Below, one piece after another: positions 18,901-26,506 of a stretch of 64,000 nt of DNA (positions are counted from its first letter, which is position 1; every line of letters begins with the position of its first letter). The notes under the pieces are model-generated. The model did no database searches and was not told where the DNA came from. It saw only the letters and a program-made list of their open reading frames with translations. The stretch is taken from the NCBI GenBank assembly GCA_964564415.1, contig CAZMAV010000008.1, forward strand, positions 62,001-126,000, read 5' to 3'. Made by a program: the position numbers and the translations under genes. This DNA comes from JALEFZ01 sp964564415 (GTDB lineage Bacteria; Bacteroidota; Bacteroidia; J057).

Positions 18901-19648
18901 TTCCCAGAAGGTCGGCATGCTTGACAGAAATCCAGAAGGCTTCAGTAACCTGTCCAGAAAGGGTACGGCCCGAAGCATCTGTAATGGTCCCGGAGACGAT
19001 GATGGGAATTTCTCTGCCAAGTTCTTCTTCCAGGGTTTTGATAGAAAATAAGGCAGCTTTAGCATTGAGGGTATCGAAGACAGTTTCTACAAGAATAAGG
19101 TCTGCCCCTCCATCCATGAGCCCCCTGGCTTGTTCGTAGTAAGCTTCGTGAAGGTCATCAAAATTCTTGGATCTATAACCCGGATCATTAACGTCGGGAG
19201 ACATGGAAATGGAGACATTGGTAGGACCTATAGCTCCGGCGACAAAACGGGGCTTTTCGGGATTTTCCTGGGAATATTCGTTGGCTGCTTCCTTGGCCAA
19301 TTTGGCTGATTGAAAATTCAACTCATAGGCCAAATCTTCCAATTGGTAGTCCTGCTGGGCAATAGAAGTTGAACTAAATGTATTGGTCTCTATAATGTCC
19401 GACCCCGCGTTGAGGTATTGTCGATGGATGGCCTTTATCAGTTCGGGCTGGGTCAGCGAAAGCAGGTCGTTGTTGCCCTTCAAAGCGGTGGGATGGTCTT
19501 TGAACCTTTCACCCCTGAAGTCCTCTTCACTCAGGGTATGCCGCTGAATCATGGTTCCCATAGCTCCGTCAAGTACCAAAATACGGGTTTTGAGTAAGTC
19601 TTTGATCTTTTTAGAAATTTGAACGTTTACATCGACAGTCAAATCCAT
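15950..19648 (-). CDS. metH: Cobalamin-dependent methionine synthase
   Basis: MetH transfers a methyl group from methyltetrahydrofolate to homocysteine through methylcobalamin. All four modules are present in 1232 residues. The homocysteine domain has LVLDGAMGTMIQ at its start and the zinc cysteine pair in VGGCCGSTPEH. The pterin domain has NIGERTNVTGSKRFARLI and INAGMLQVYEEI. The cobalamin domain has the DxHxxG signature in VKGDVHDIGKNIVGVVMACN. The C-terminal activation domain has LADRLAEAFAERMHQRVR and IRPAPGYPANPDHTEK. The frame is open back to a TTG at 19675, but the ATG at 19648 is a better start. I saw no cobalamin or SAM riboswitch in the leader. Confidence 0.97.
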   Translation of the reverse strand: MDLTVDVNVQISKKIKDLLKTRILVLDGAMGTMIQRHTLSEEDFRGERFKDHPTALKGNNDLLSLTQPELIKAIHRQYLNAGSDIIETNTFSSTSIAQQDYQLEDLAYELNFQSAKLAKEAANEYSQENPEKPRFVAGAIGPTNVSISMSPDVNDPGYRSKNFDDLHEAYYEQARGLMDGGADLILVETVFDTLNAKAALFSIKTLEEELGREIPIIVSGTITDASGRTLSGQVTEAFWISVKHADLLGIGLNCALGAKQLRQYIKDLGRVAHIPVSAYPNAGLPNEFGEYDQSPGQMAELIRPFLEEGLVNIVGGCCGSTPEHVAAIAEAASEYPPRVLPEEDHKPSLSGLEPLVVNENTNFINIGERTNVTGSKRFARLIKEGNYEEALSVARQQVEGGAQIIDINMDEGMLDSKEAMVKFLNLLAAEPDIARVPIMIDSSKFEVIEAGLKCIQGKGIVNSISLKEGEEGFKRQANLLRKYGAAAVVMAFDEDGQADTFERKIEICARAYNILTKEVGIKPWDIIFDPNIFAVATGIEEHNNYAVDFINATRWIKENLPGAMVSGGVSNVSFSFRGNNHVREAIHAVFLYHAIRAGMDMGIVNAGMLQVYEEIPTELREKVEDVLLNRNDSATEALVDFADSVKQSGAKRVVNLEWREKPVEERLAHALINGIVKYIEEDTEKARAKADRPLHVIEGPLMDGMNIVGDLFGAGKMFLPQVVKSARVMKKAVAYLTPYIEAEKGGGESRAAGRVLLATVKGDVHDIGKNIVGVVMACNNFEVIDLGVMVPLEKILDEAEKNQVDMVGLSGLITPSLDEMVFVAEEMEKRNMNLPLLIGGATTSRIHTSVKIHPKYSGPVVHVLDASKAVPVAQHLIGEDEEIRAQYIAKIDDEYDRMREGHARRQSEKKYLSLSDARKNKLRINWKNGVPPAPKKPGVHRFDDYPLEELIPYIDWTPFFYTWEIKGKYPDILDHPEKGSEAKKLFEDAQAMLKQIIDEQWLKARAIIGLFPANTVNDDDIEVYDAAGEVMATFFNPRQQAEKKNTPSISMADYVAPKASGLKDHVGVFAVTTGAGIEKKLAEFEADFDDYKSILLKALADRLAEAFAERMHQRVRTEFWGYAKTENLSNQDLIRERYQGIRPAPGYPANPDHTEKITLWKLLDVEAQTGIRLTDSLAMYPTASVSGLYLGHPDAKYFGIGKVTKEQIEDMARRKGYSVKEMERFMTANLSY

Positions 19649-20028
19649 AGCCTTTCTTGTTCTTTTTGAATTCAATAACCCTCATGAGCAAGGGTTGTTT
19701 TTTTAATCAAATGTACTCATTGATACTAAGAAAGATCGAATAGATCAAGTTATTGTTTCTTTAAGACAGGCCGATACAGGGACAAATTTCAAATTCCCTA
19801 TAAATGTCAAGGTTATTCTTTCAAAAACGGGAGGATGACATCTTCAACAATTGTGAGCTTCTCCAAGCTCATGTCCACTTTACCTAGGATAAGAAGGATA
19901 TTTAAAAAAGGCAGGCTTGATGGCCTGCCTACTGATCCAGGGTTGTGTGTGAGGAAATCCACAGGGGTCAAATGCTTAAATTCATATCAATGATGACCAA
20001 CAAAGCCCTGTGGTTGGAAAATTTCTGA
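19649..20028. other. Intergenic region upstream of metH
   Basis: 380 bp between metH and the OlsF-like gene, both leftward. It contains the terminator at 19904-19929 and a small GAGCTT/AAGCTC hairpin near 19855. The consensus boxes of cobalamin and SAM riboswitches were looked for and not seen. Confidence 0.5.
19904..19929 (-). terminator. Terminator of the OlsF-like gene
   Basis: GGCAGGC (19910-19916) and GCCTGCC (19923-19929) form a perfect stem. On the minus strand six Ts follow directly (19909-19904). It lies 100 bp past the stop codon at 20029. Confidence 0.85.
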
Positions 20029-21783
20029 TCAACGCTGCATATTTTCGTCCGTTGCTTCTGGCAATTCGGAGAGGTCCATAACCATGAAGCCATCCAAGGC
20101 ATCATTAAAATTAGGATCCACATTAAAGGCAATGATCCTGGCATTTTGCTTGATGTATTTCTTGAGCAAAACCGGAAGTTTGATATGGGAAGGCTCTATG
20201 TCCTCGATAATTTTATCCAGGTTTTTGAGGTTGTCCCCTACCCCATCCAGGAGGTCATCGAAATCGATCCTTCTGATGTCGGGTTTGTACTGCTTTTTGG
20301 GCTGTACATACTGTGCCAAGTCGGGATCAAAGAAAAAACGCTCTACCATAGATACCATCAGGCTCTTGGAAACATCGGTGTAGTCATTGGAAATACTCAC
20401 CGGACCTATGAGGTAGCGATACTGGGGTTGAGCCCGGAGGAAGGTGTAGATGCCCTTCCACAGCAAAAAGAGGGTCAATCGCTTACGCTGGTATTCTTCT
20501 ACAATGAAAGAACGGCCCAACTCAACTGAACTCTCCAGAATCGGCCTTAGCCCCTCCTGAATGTTGAACAGAGAGGCGGTGTAGAATCCGATGATTCCAT
20601 AGCGCTTCAGGATGAGGCCGCCCTGTCCCATTCGATAGGCCCCTGCAATTTTCTTATTTTCCCTGTCCCACATAAACAGGTGGAGATAATGTAGGTCATA
20701 CTCATCGATGTCCTTGGCCTGTCCTGTCCCCTCTCCGGCAGCCCTGAAGGTAATTTCTCTGAGCCTGCCGATCTCTTCGAGGATATTGGGGATCTGACTG
20801 GCACCCACGCAAAAAATATCAAACTCCGCCTGGGAGCAGAGCTTATTTTCTTCTTCCAGGTTTTCGATTTCCCTTTGGATAATCTCCCGATCGAGGGCTT
20901 TGACGACGGGTTCGCTCTTCTTTTGGGCATCTATATTAGGACCCTGGGTTCCAAAAAATTTATTGACTTCCAGGTCTGAGCCCAGGGTATAAGTCCTGGC
21001 CCTGAGGTAGCGGGCAAGGCGATCAACCTCTTCGATTTGGCTTATTTCTCTTACTGAGATGGGCGAACCTACCCTGACTTTGACCTTGCCCTGCCTCATT
21101 TTGAGGGTCTCTTTGGGTATTCTCACGGTCTTGAAAAGGGGGTGTATCATGCCCATCAATTGGAAGAGAGGGCTATTTCCCCCCGAAAAATAGATGGGAA
21201 TAACCGGCACTTCGGCCAGTTGGATCAACTTAATGGCTGGAATCTGCCACTCTCTGTCCGACACGGTGCGGGACTTGGCCTGGAAGGTGGAAACCTCTCC
21301 TGCAGGAAAAAGGCCCAGGGGATGACCATCCTGAAGATGCTCCACGGCCCGCTTGAGGCTGGTCACATTGTTGGAATTGCCAGTATCTTCAAGGGGATTG
21401 ACAGTGATGAGGTAGTCCTGGATAGGCTTGACCTTTTCGAAAATAAGGTTGGTCATGACTTTGAAGTCCTCCCGCTCTCGGGCCAGCCAGTTGAGCAAAA
21501 GAATGGCATCCCAGGCTCCAAAAGGATGATTAGAAACGGTGATAAAGGCCCCATCCTTGGGTATTTTGTTCAGGCCATTTCCTTCCCACTCTACTTCCAC
21601 CTCCATTCTTTGGATAAAGGCTTCTACAAAGTCCAAGCCGTGAAGGTGGTGAAGTTCCTGATAGATTCTGTTGATTCGTACCAAACCTGTTAGGTGCATC
21701 AGTGGGCCGGCGGCGGCAGCGAGCCCAAATTTTTCCAACTGGGTCGCCCGGGTAAATTGAGATTTGGTAATAAGCTCTTTCAT
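20029..21783 (-). CDS. olsF: OlsF-like bifunctional aminolipid synthase (PlsC-type O-acyltransferase plus GNAT N-acyltransferase)
   Basis: A 584-residue fusion. The N-terminal half is a PlsC-type 1-acyl acyltransferase: VSNHPFGAWDAILLN carries the H(X4)D motif in a variant with HPFGAWD, and LGLFPAGEVSTFQ is the conserved binding block. The C-terminal half (about residues 310-520) resembles hemolysin-like/OlsB N-acyltransferases (FDIFCVGASQIPNILEEIGRLREITFRAAGEGTG, YDLHYLHLFMWDRENKKIAGAYRMG). This order, O-acyl domain first and N-acyl domain second, is that of OlsF, which makes ornithine lipids in one polypeptide. Bacteroidota also make glycine and serine-glycine lipids with related enzymes, so the amino acid used is uncertain. 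A terminator follows at 19904. Confidence 0.82.
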   Translation of the reverse strand: MKELITKSQFTRATQLEKFGLAAAAGPLMHLTGLVRINRIYQELHHLHGLDFVEAFIQRMEVEVEWEGNGLNKIPKDGAFITVSNHPFGAWDAILLLNWLAREREDFKVMTNLIFEKVKPIQDYLITVNPLEDTGNSNNVTSLKRAVEHLQDGHPLGLFPAGEVSTFQAKSRTVSDREWQIPAIKLIQLAEVPVIPIYFSGGNSPLFQLMGMIHPLFKTVRIPKETLKMRQGKVKVRVGSPISVREISQIEEVDRLARYLRARTYTLGSDLEVNKFFGTQGPNIDAQKKSEPVVKALDREIIQREIENLEEENKLCSQAEFDIFCVGASQIPNILEEIGRLREITFRAAGEGTGQAKDIDEYDLHYLHLFMWDRENKKIAGAYRMGQGGLILKRYGIIGFYTASLFNIQEGLRPILESSVELGRSFIVEEYQRKRLTLFLLWKGIYTFLRAQPQYRYLIGPVSISNDYTDVSKSLMVSMVERFFFDPDLAQYVQPKKQYKPDIRRIDFDDLLDGVGDNLKNLDKIIEDIEPSHIKLPVLLKKYIKQNARIIAFNVDPNFNDALDGFMVMDLSELPEATDENMQR

Positions 21784-22365
21784 GAGGGTAAACTTGGGCC
21801 TTGTGGATTAGAGAGGAATGATTCGATGGAAAAGACACTTGGTTCTTATAGGACAAGGGATTTTCCTTCCTTCACCTGTTTTGAGGGGTCTGAAGGATCA
21901 AAATTTCAAAATCGAAGCTTTTTATTTTACATCTGAAGGAAAATTACTTCTTCGAATGTATAAGTGATTATCACCAATGAATGGCTAACCTGCTGTTAGG
22001 GTTATCATAAGTAACTGGTTTTAAACCCGAAGAGCACTACGGGTTAAATCGCAAAATATGATTCACGACAATCAATACACTCTTCAATGTGTTGACCTGC
22101 TAAATGTTTGGCATGTAATATGAAAAATTTGTAGAAAATGGAGAAGTCAAGGGTTAAAAATTAAGTTTTCTCTTCCGGGAATGTGGGTAAAAACTTTGGT
22201 CCTCGGCCTCTCTGGATTCAGGAACTTTTCTCCCATGAGCTAAGGCCCTCAGAGAGCGATATTTATCCACTACTTTTATGGATAAACAGTATGAAAAATG
22301 ACCATTTTTTGTTAAATTTAAGGGTTTAGATCAGTCATTTTTGGCGAAGAATTAATTATTTGATA
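21784..22365. other. Divergent intergenic region between olsF-like and gyrB genes
   Basis: 582 bp containing repeat copy 2 (21963-22076) and the promoters of two divergent genes. A TAAATTTA box near 22314 could be the -7 element for gyrB. No RNA gene was seen. Confidence 0.5.
21963..22076 (+). repeat. Dispersed palindromic element, copy 2
   Basis: The left end AGTGATTATCACCAAT and following AATGAATGGCTA match copy 1. The right half contains ATCGCAAAATATGATT like copy 1, and its terminal repeat is degenerate. The core (GCTGTTAGGGTTATCATAAG, then AAACCCGAAGAGC) is the copy-1 core read in the opposite orientation relative to the ends. It lies between divergent genes and does not disturb either. 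Confidence 0.75.
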
Positions 22366-24363
22366 ATGAGCGATTTGGATAAAAAGAATCAGGAATATTC
22401 GGCGAGTAATATTCAGGTCCTTGAAGGTATCGAGCACGTAAGAAAACGCCCTGCGATGTACATCGGAGATGTGGGAGAGCGAGGGCTTCATCACTTGGTC
22501 TACGAGGTTGTGGACAACTCCATTGACGAGGCCATGGCGGGCCATGCCAAAAACATCCATGTAACCATACATCCGGGCAACAGCATTACGGTCAGCGACG
22601 ACGGTCGTGGCATTCCGGTGGACATTCATACAAAAGAACAGCTATCAGCCCTCGAGTTGGTGATGACCCGGCTGGGAGCAGGAGGTAAATTTGACAAAAA
22701 CACCTACAAGGTGTCGGGAGGTCTACACGGTGTAGGTGTCTCCTGTGTCAACGCCCTTTCCAGCAATTGTGAGGTCAAGGTCTATCGGGATGGAAAAATC
22801 CACCAACAGACCTACAGGGAAGGTAAGGCCACCGGTCCGGTAAAAGTCGTAGGAGAAACTCAAGACAGGGGCACTGAAACCCTCTTCCAACCGGATGCCG
22901 GCATCTTTAACGTAACTAATTTTAAGTTTGAAACCCTGGCGGCCCGCCTTCGCGAATTGGCCTATCTAAACCGGGGCGTTCGCATTATCATTAAGGATGA
23001 ACGCAGCGAACTCACCGTCGAGGATCAGCGGAAGGAAGGCAACAAAGGGACGATTTACCAAACCCGCGAATTCTATTCCGAAGGAGGCCTGAGAGAATTT
23101 GTCAAGTTTTTGGACAGGGGAAGAGATCCCCTGACCCCAGAACCCATCTACATCGAGGGTACCGACGATGAAGGAACCACCCCTGTAGAAGTAGCCATTC
23201 AATACAACCGCTCCTTCAACGAAAACATCCACTCCTACGTCAACAACATCAACACCCACGAGGGGGGAACCCACGTATCTGGCTTCAAAAGTGCCCTGAC
23301 CCGAGTTTTACGCGGATACCTCGACTCCGAGGAAAAGTGGAAAAATCGGATCAAGAAACTAAAGATCGATAACATATCCGGAGATGATTTCAGAGAGGGG
23401 CTGACCTGCGTCATTTCAGTAAAGGTCGCTGAACCTCAGTTTGAAGGGCAAACTAAGACCAAACTCGGCAACAGCGAGGTTTCCGGCATTGTCCAGTCTA
23501 TCGTCAATAAGCGACTTGCAGATTATCTGGAAGAAAACCCCAAGTTTGCCGATTATATCATCACCAAGGTGGTGCAGGCAGCCGAGGCCCGACTGGCAGC
23601 CAAAAAGGCACGTGAAGCCGTACAGCGACGATCCTCTTCCATCGGTGGAGGACTGCCGGGTAAACTGGCCGCTTGTTCCAGCCGCAAGCCAGAGGAATGT
23701 GAAATATATCTCGTGGAGGGAGACTCCGCAGGCGGATCAGCCAAACAGGCCCGGGACCGCCGCTATCAGGCCATTCTCCCCTTGAGAGGAAAAATCCTCA
23801 ATGTAGAGAAAGCCCATCCCTCCAGGATCTACGAAAATGAGGAAATCAAAAATATCATCCTCGCCTTAGGTATTTCAGGGCTGGGAGAAGACGAGGAACT
23901 CAACCTCGACAAGCTCCGCTATCACAAGATCATCATCATGACCGACGCGGATATTGATGGTTCCCACATTCGAACCCTCCTCCTCACCCTTTTTTATCGG
24001 CATTTTCTGCCCCTCATAGAAATGGGGTACGTGTATATAGCCCTGCCCCCCCTCTATCAGATCAAGGTAGGTAAGAAATCACGCTACGCCTTTAACGAAG
24101 CAGAGAGGGCCGAACTGATAAAGGAACTCGTCGGAGGAGATGAAAATAAGGTATCCATTCAGCGATATAAGGGCCTCGGTGAGATGAATCCCCAACAGCT
24201 CTGGGATACCACCATGGACATCGAAAAAAGAACCCTGCAGAAAGTAACCATTGATTCAGCTGCAGAAGCTGACAACCTTTTCTCTACCCTCATGGGTGAT
24301 GAAGTTGCTCCCAGAAGGGAATTTATCGAACTCAATGCCAAGTACGCAAACATTGATGTGTGA
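22366..24363 (+). CDS. gyrB: DNA gyrase subunit B
   Basis: GyrB is the ATPase half of gyrase, which introduces negative supercoils. The 665 residues include the GHKL ATPase block (VYEVVDNSIDEAMAGHA, SVSDDGRGIPVD, GGLHGVGVSCVNALS), the transducer, and the TOPRIM domain (YLVEGDSAGGSAKQARDRRYQAILPLRGKILNVEKA, MTDADIDGSHIRTLLLTLF). It ends with the QRYKGLGEMNPQQLW tail. The overall pattern is GyrB and not ParE, though the two are close. The frame reaches a TTG at 22360. The ATG at 22366 (MSDLDKKNQ) is preferred. Its TGA overlaps the ATG of the Fic remnant (TGATG). Confidence 0.94.
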   Translation: MSDLDKKNQEYSASNIQVLEGIEHVRKRPAMYIGDVGERGLHHLVYEVVDNSIDEAMAGHAKNIHVTIHPGNSITVSDDGRGIPVDIHTKEQLSALELVMTRLGAGGKFDKNTYKVSGGLHGVGVSCVNALSSNCEVKVYRDGKIHQQTYREGKATGPVKVVGETQDRGTETLFQPDAGIFNVTNFKFETLAARLRELAYLNRGVRIIIKDERSELTVEDQRKEGNKGTIYQTREFYSEGGLREFVKFLDRGRDPLTPEPIYIEGTDDEGTTPVEVAIQYNRSFNENIHSYVNNINTHEGGTHVSGFKSALTRVLRGYLDSEEKWKNRIKKLKIDNISGDDFREGLTCVISVKVAEPQFEGQTKTKLGNSEVSGIVQSIVNKRLADYLEENPKFADYIITKVVQAAEARLAAKKAREAVQRRSSSIGGGLPGKLAACSSRKPEECEIYLVEGDSAGGSAKQARDRRYQAILPLRGKILNVEKAHPSRIYENEEIKNIILALGISGLGEDEELNLDKLRYHKIIIMTDADIDGSHIRTLLLTLFYRHFLPLIEMGYVYIALPPLYQIKVGKKSRYAFNEAERAELIKELVGGDENKVSIQRYKGLGEMNPQQLWDTTMDIEKRTLQKVTIDSAAEADNLFSTLMGDEVAPRREFIELNAKYANIDV

Positions 24364-24984
24364 TGTTGAATAGCCTTAAAAGAGCCATTCAACTAAAAGC
24401 AGAATTAGACGGGCTTCGTCCTCTCGACCCTGAGGACGGAGTCCGTATCATGCAAAATTTAGACTGGATTGGAATTATCACTCCAATAAAATCGAAGGCA
24501 ATTCCCTGAGCTATGGAGAAACAAAGGCACTGATCCTCTCTGGTTTGACCGCCCAAGGTAAACCCTTGAAAGACCACCTGGAGATGGCAGGTCATAGCGA
24601 GGCTGTGAATTGGATTTATGAAATAATCAAAGAAGATAGGCCGATGACAGAATTCCTCATCAGGCAATTACATAGCCTTATTCTCAAAAAATCCTATCAG
24701 GTCTGCGCACTTACCCCCGAAGGTAAGCCTACACAAAAAACAGTCAAAGTAGGAGAATACAAATCCATCCCAAACCACGTAGGGACAAGGACAGGTGAAA
24801 TCTTTCGCTTTGCATCGCCTGAAGAAACTCCGGCTTTGAGAAAGGCCGTTTTTCTATGTTGGACTCATCTGGAAAAACTATCCATGTGCAGCTCCTACAG
24901 GATCAAGTCTCTTCTGATCTTATCCAAAAATGGATTGAGACAGAGGCCAGGCATCTCCTCAACAAGGTAAACCTCGCCCTTTGA
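24363..24984 (+). pseudogene. Fic family protein, frameshifted and lacking its catalytic core
   Basis: The first 35 codons from the ATG at 24363 (MLNSLKRAIQLKAELDGLRPL) lead into MQNLDW, where an extra 5 bases (ctgga/ttgga, near 24469) shift the frame to an early stop. In the shifted frame the typical Fic N-terminal stretch continues: NYHSNKIEGNSLSYGETKALILSGLTAQGKPLKDHLEMAGHSEAVNWI, then NHVGTRTGEIFRFASPEETPAL. After that the sequence jumps to a short tail (SSDLIQKWIETEARHLLNKVNLAL) in yet another frame. The Fic motif HPFxxGNGR, needed for AMP transfer, is absent. The gene is therefore dead by both frameshift and internal deletion. Confidence 0.85.
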
Positions 24985-25081
24985 GCTTTCAGTTTTGAAT
25001 ACCCCCAAATAGAGGTCCTGTCAGAAAGCATTTTTTTTAAAGGGCTGCATTTTTAGGTAATTTTCCAAAAACTCAATCCTC

Positions 25082-25861
25082 ATGTCTACCCTTTTATTCG
25101 AAGTCAAGGATCAGGTGGCTTTCATTACCCTCAACCGCCCGGAATCTTTCAATAGCATCAACGAAGAATTGGCCCAAAGGCTAATCGAAGCCCTTCAGAC
25201 CTGCGAAGATGACGACAACATCCGAGCTGTGGTTATCAAAGCCAATGGAAAGGCCTTTTGTGCGGGACAAGACCTCAAGGAAGTAAGTGATCCCGAGGTA
25301 AATCCTGGTTTTGAGAGGCTCCTCAAAGAGCGCTATCATCCCATCGTAGATAAGATCAGAAAGATCGAGAAGCCCTTCGTGGCAGCCGTACAGGGTGTCG
25401 CTGCCGGGGCGGGAGCTAATTTTGCCCTGGCCTGTGATATTATCCTGGCCAGTGAAAAGGCCAGTTTCATACAGGCATTTAGCGCCATTGGCCTTATTCC
25501 CGACAGTGGAGGGACTTACTTCCTCCCCCGCATCCTGGGCCTGCAAAAAGCCTCTGCCCTCGCCATGCTGGGGGATAAGATAAGCGCCCAGGAGGCTGAA
25601 CGGCTTGGGATGATCTACAAGGCCTTGCCAGGTCATCAACTTGAAGAAGAGGTGCAAACCCTAGCTCTCAGGCTTGCCACCATGCCCACCAAGGGCCTCG
25701 GACTTACCAAACGGGCCTTTAATGCCTCACTCACCAACGACTTCGACAGCCAAATGAAACTCGAGACCCAGCTGCAAATCGAAGCCAGCCAGACTGAAGA
25801 CTATGCCGAAGGAGTAGCGGCATTCGTAGAAAAAAGAAAGCCTCACTTCAAAGGAAAATAG
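25082..25861 (+). CDS. paaG: Enoyl-CoA hydratase/isomerase, PaaG-like
   Basis: A 259-residue crotonase. The oxyanion-hole segments are KAFCAGQDLKE and QGVAAGAGANFALACDIILAS, and the later FIQAFSAIGLIPDSGGTYFLPR carries Asp at the position used by PaaG-type isomerases. In phenylacetate breakdown PaaG converts the ring epoxide to the oxepin-CoA. The next gene, 6 bp downstream, is PaaY-like, which supports the phenylacetate assignment. However, none of the ring-epoxidase genes (paaABCDE) is in the window, so it could instead act in another acyl-CoA route. Confidence 0.82.
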   Translation: MSTLLFEVKDQVAFITLNRPESFNSINEELAQRLIEALQTCEDDDNIRAVVIKANGKAFCAGQDLKEVSDPEVNPGFERLLKERYHPIVDKIRKIEKPFVAAVQGVAAGAGANFALACDIILASEKASFIQAFSAIGLIPDSGGTYFLPRILGLQKASALAMLGDKISAQEAERLGMIYKALPGHQLEEEVQTLALRLATMPTKGLGLTKRAFNASLTNDFDSQMKLETQLQIEASQTEDYAEGVAAFVEKRKPHFKGK

Positions 25862-25867
25862 TCCCAC

Positions 25868-26455
25868 ATGTTTTATGAATACAAAGGCTTCATCCCCGTG
25901 GTGGACCCTTCAGCCTTCGTTCATCCTCAAGCAGCCGTTACCGGAAATGTCATTATCGGCAAGGATGTCTACATCGGACCCGGGGCAGCTATCCGCGGCG
26001 ACTGGGGTGGCATCGTGATCAAAGACGGCTCTAATGTCCAGGAAAACTGTACCATCCATATGTTTCCCGGCATCACCGTGGTCCTCGAAGAAGCTTCCCA
26101 CATCGGCCACGGAGCCATCATTCACGGAGCAAAAATCGGAAAAAATTGCCTCGTTGGCATGAATGCCGTGGTCATGGACAGGGTCGAAGTAGGAGAAGAA
26201 TCCATTATAGGAGCCCTTTCCTTTGTCAAGACCGACACCCACATCCCGCCCCGTTCTGTGGCCGTCGGCAATCCCGCCAGGGTGGTTCGTCAGGTTTCTG
26301 ACAAGATGCTTGCCTGGAAAACCAAAGGTACCCAAATTTACCAGGGACTGCCTGCAGACCTTCATCAAAACCTCAGAAAAGTCAATCCTCTCCGGGAAAT
26401 ACCGGAAAACAGGCCTGAACAAGAGGAGTTCTACGACATTTGGGAAGGAGAATAA
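25868..26455 (+). CDS. paaY: PaaY-like hexapeptide-repeat protein (gamma-carbonic-anhydrase fold)
   Basis: The 195 residues begin MFYEYKGFIPVVDPSAFVHP and continue as a left-handed beta-helix with hexapeptide turns (VTGNVIIGKDVYIGPGAAIRGD, HIGHGAIIHGAKIGKNCLVGMNAVVMD). The three zinc histidines of the gamma-CA fold are seen in IHMF, HIGHG and IIHG. The closing part (VGNPARVVRQVSDKMLAWK) is typical of PaaY/CaiE. PaaY is reported as a thioesterase that removes dead-end CoA esters in phenylacetate degradation. It follows the paaG-like gene by 6 bp, and a leftward terminator sits just after its stop. Confidence 0.85.
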   Translation: MFYEYKGFIPVVDPSAFVHPQAAVTGNVIIGKDVYIGPGAAIRGDWGGIVIKDGSNVQENCTIHMFPGITVVLEEASHIGHGAIIHGAKIGKNCLVGMNAVVMDRVEVGEESIIGALSFVKTDTHIPPRSVAVGNPARVVRQVSDKMLAWKTKGTQIYQGLPADLHQNLRKVNPLREIPENRPEQEEFYDIWEGE

Positions 26456-26484
26456 AAAAGGGGCTGGCTTTTCAGGCAACCCCT
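26454..26484 (-). terminator. Terminator of the acyl-CoA dehydrogenase gene
   Basis: On the minus strand AGGGGTTG pairs with CAGCCCCT (one G-U pair) and is followed directly by six Ts. It lies 22 bp past the stop of the leftward gene and abuts the paaY stop. Confidence 0.8.
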
Positions 26485-26506
26485 CTGGTCTCGGGAATGA
26501 AAATTT

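Noticed and set aside
19649..19860. Cobalamin or SAM riboswitch before metH
   Set aside because: The conserved boxes of these classes were not found, and no suitable multi-stem fold is visible.
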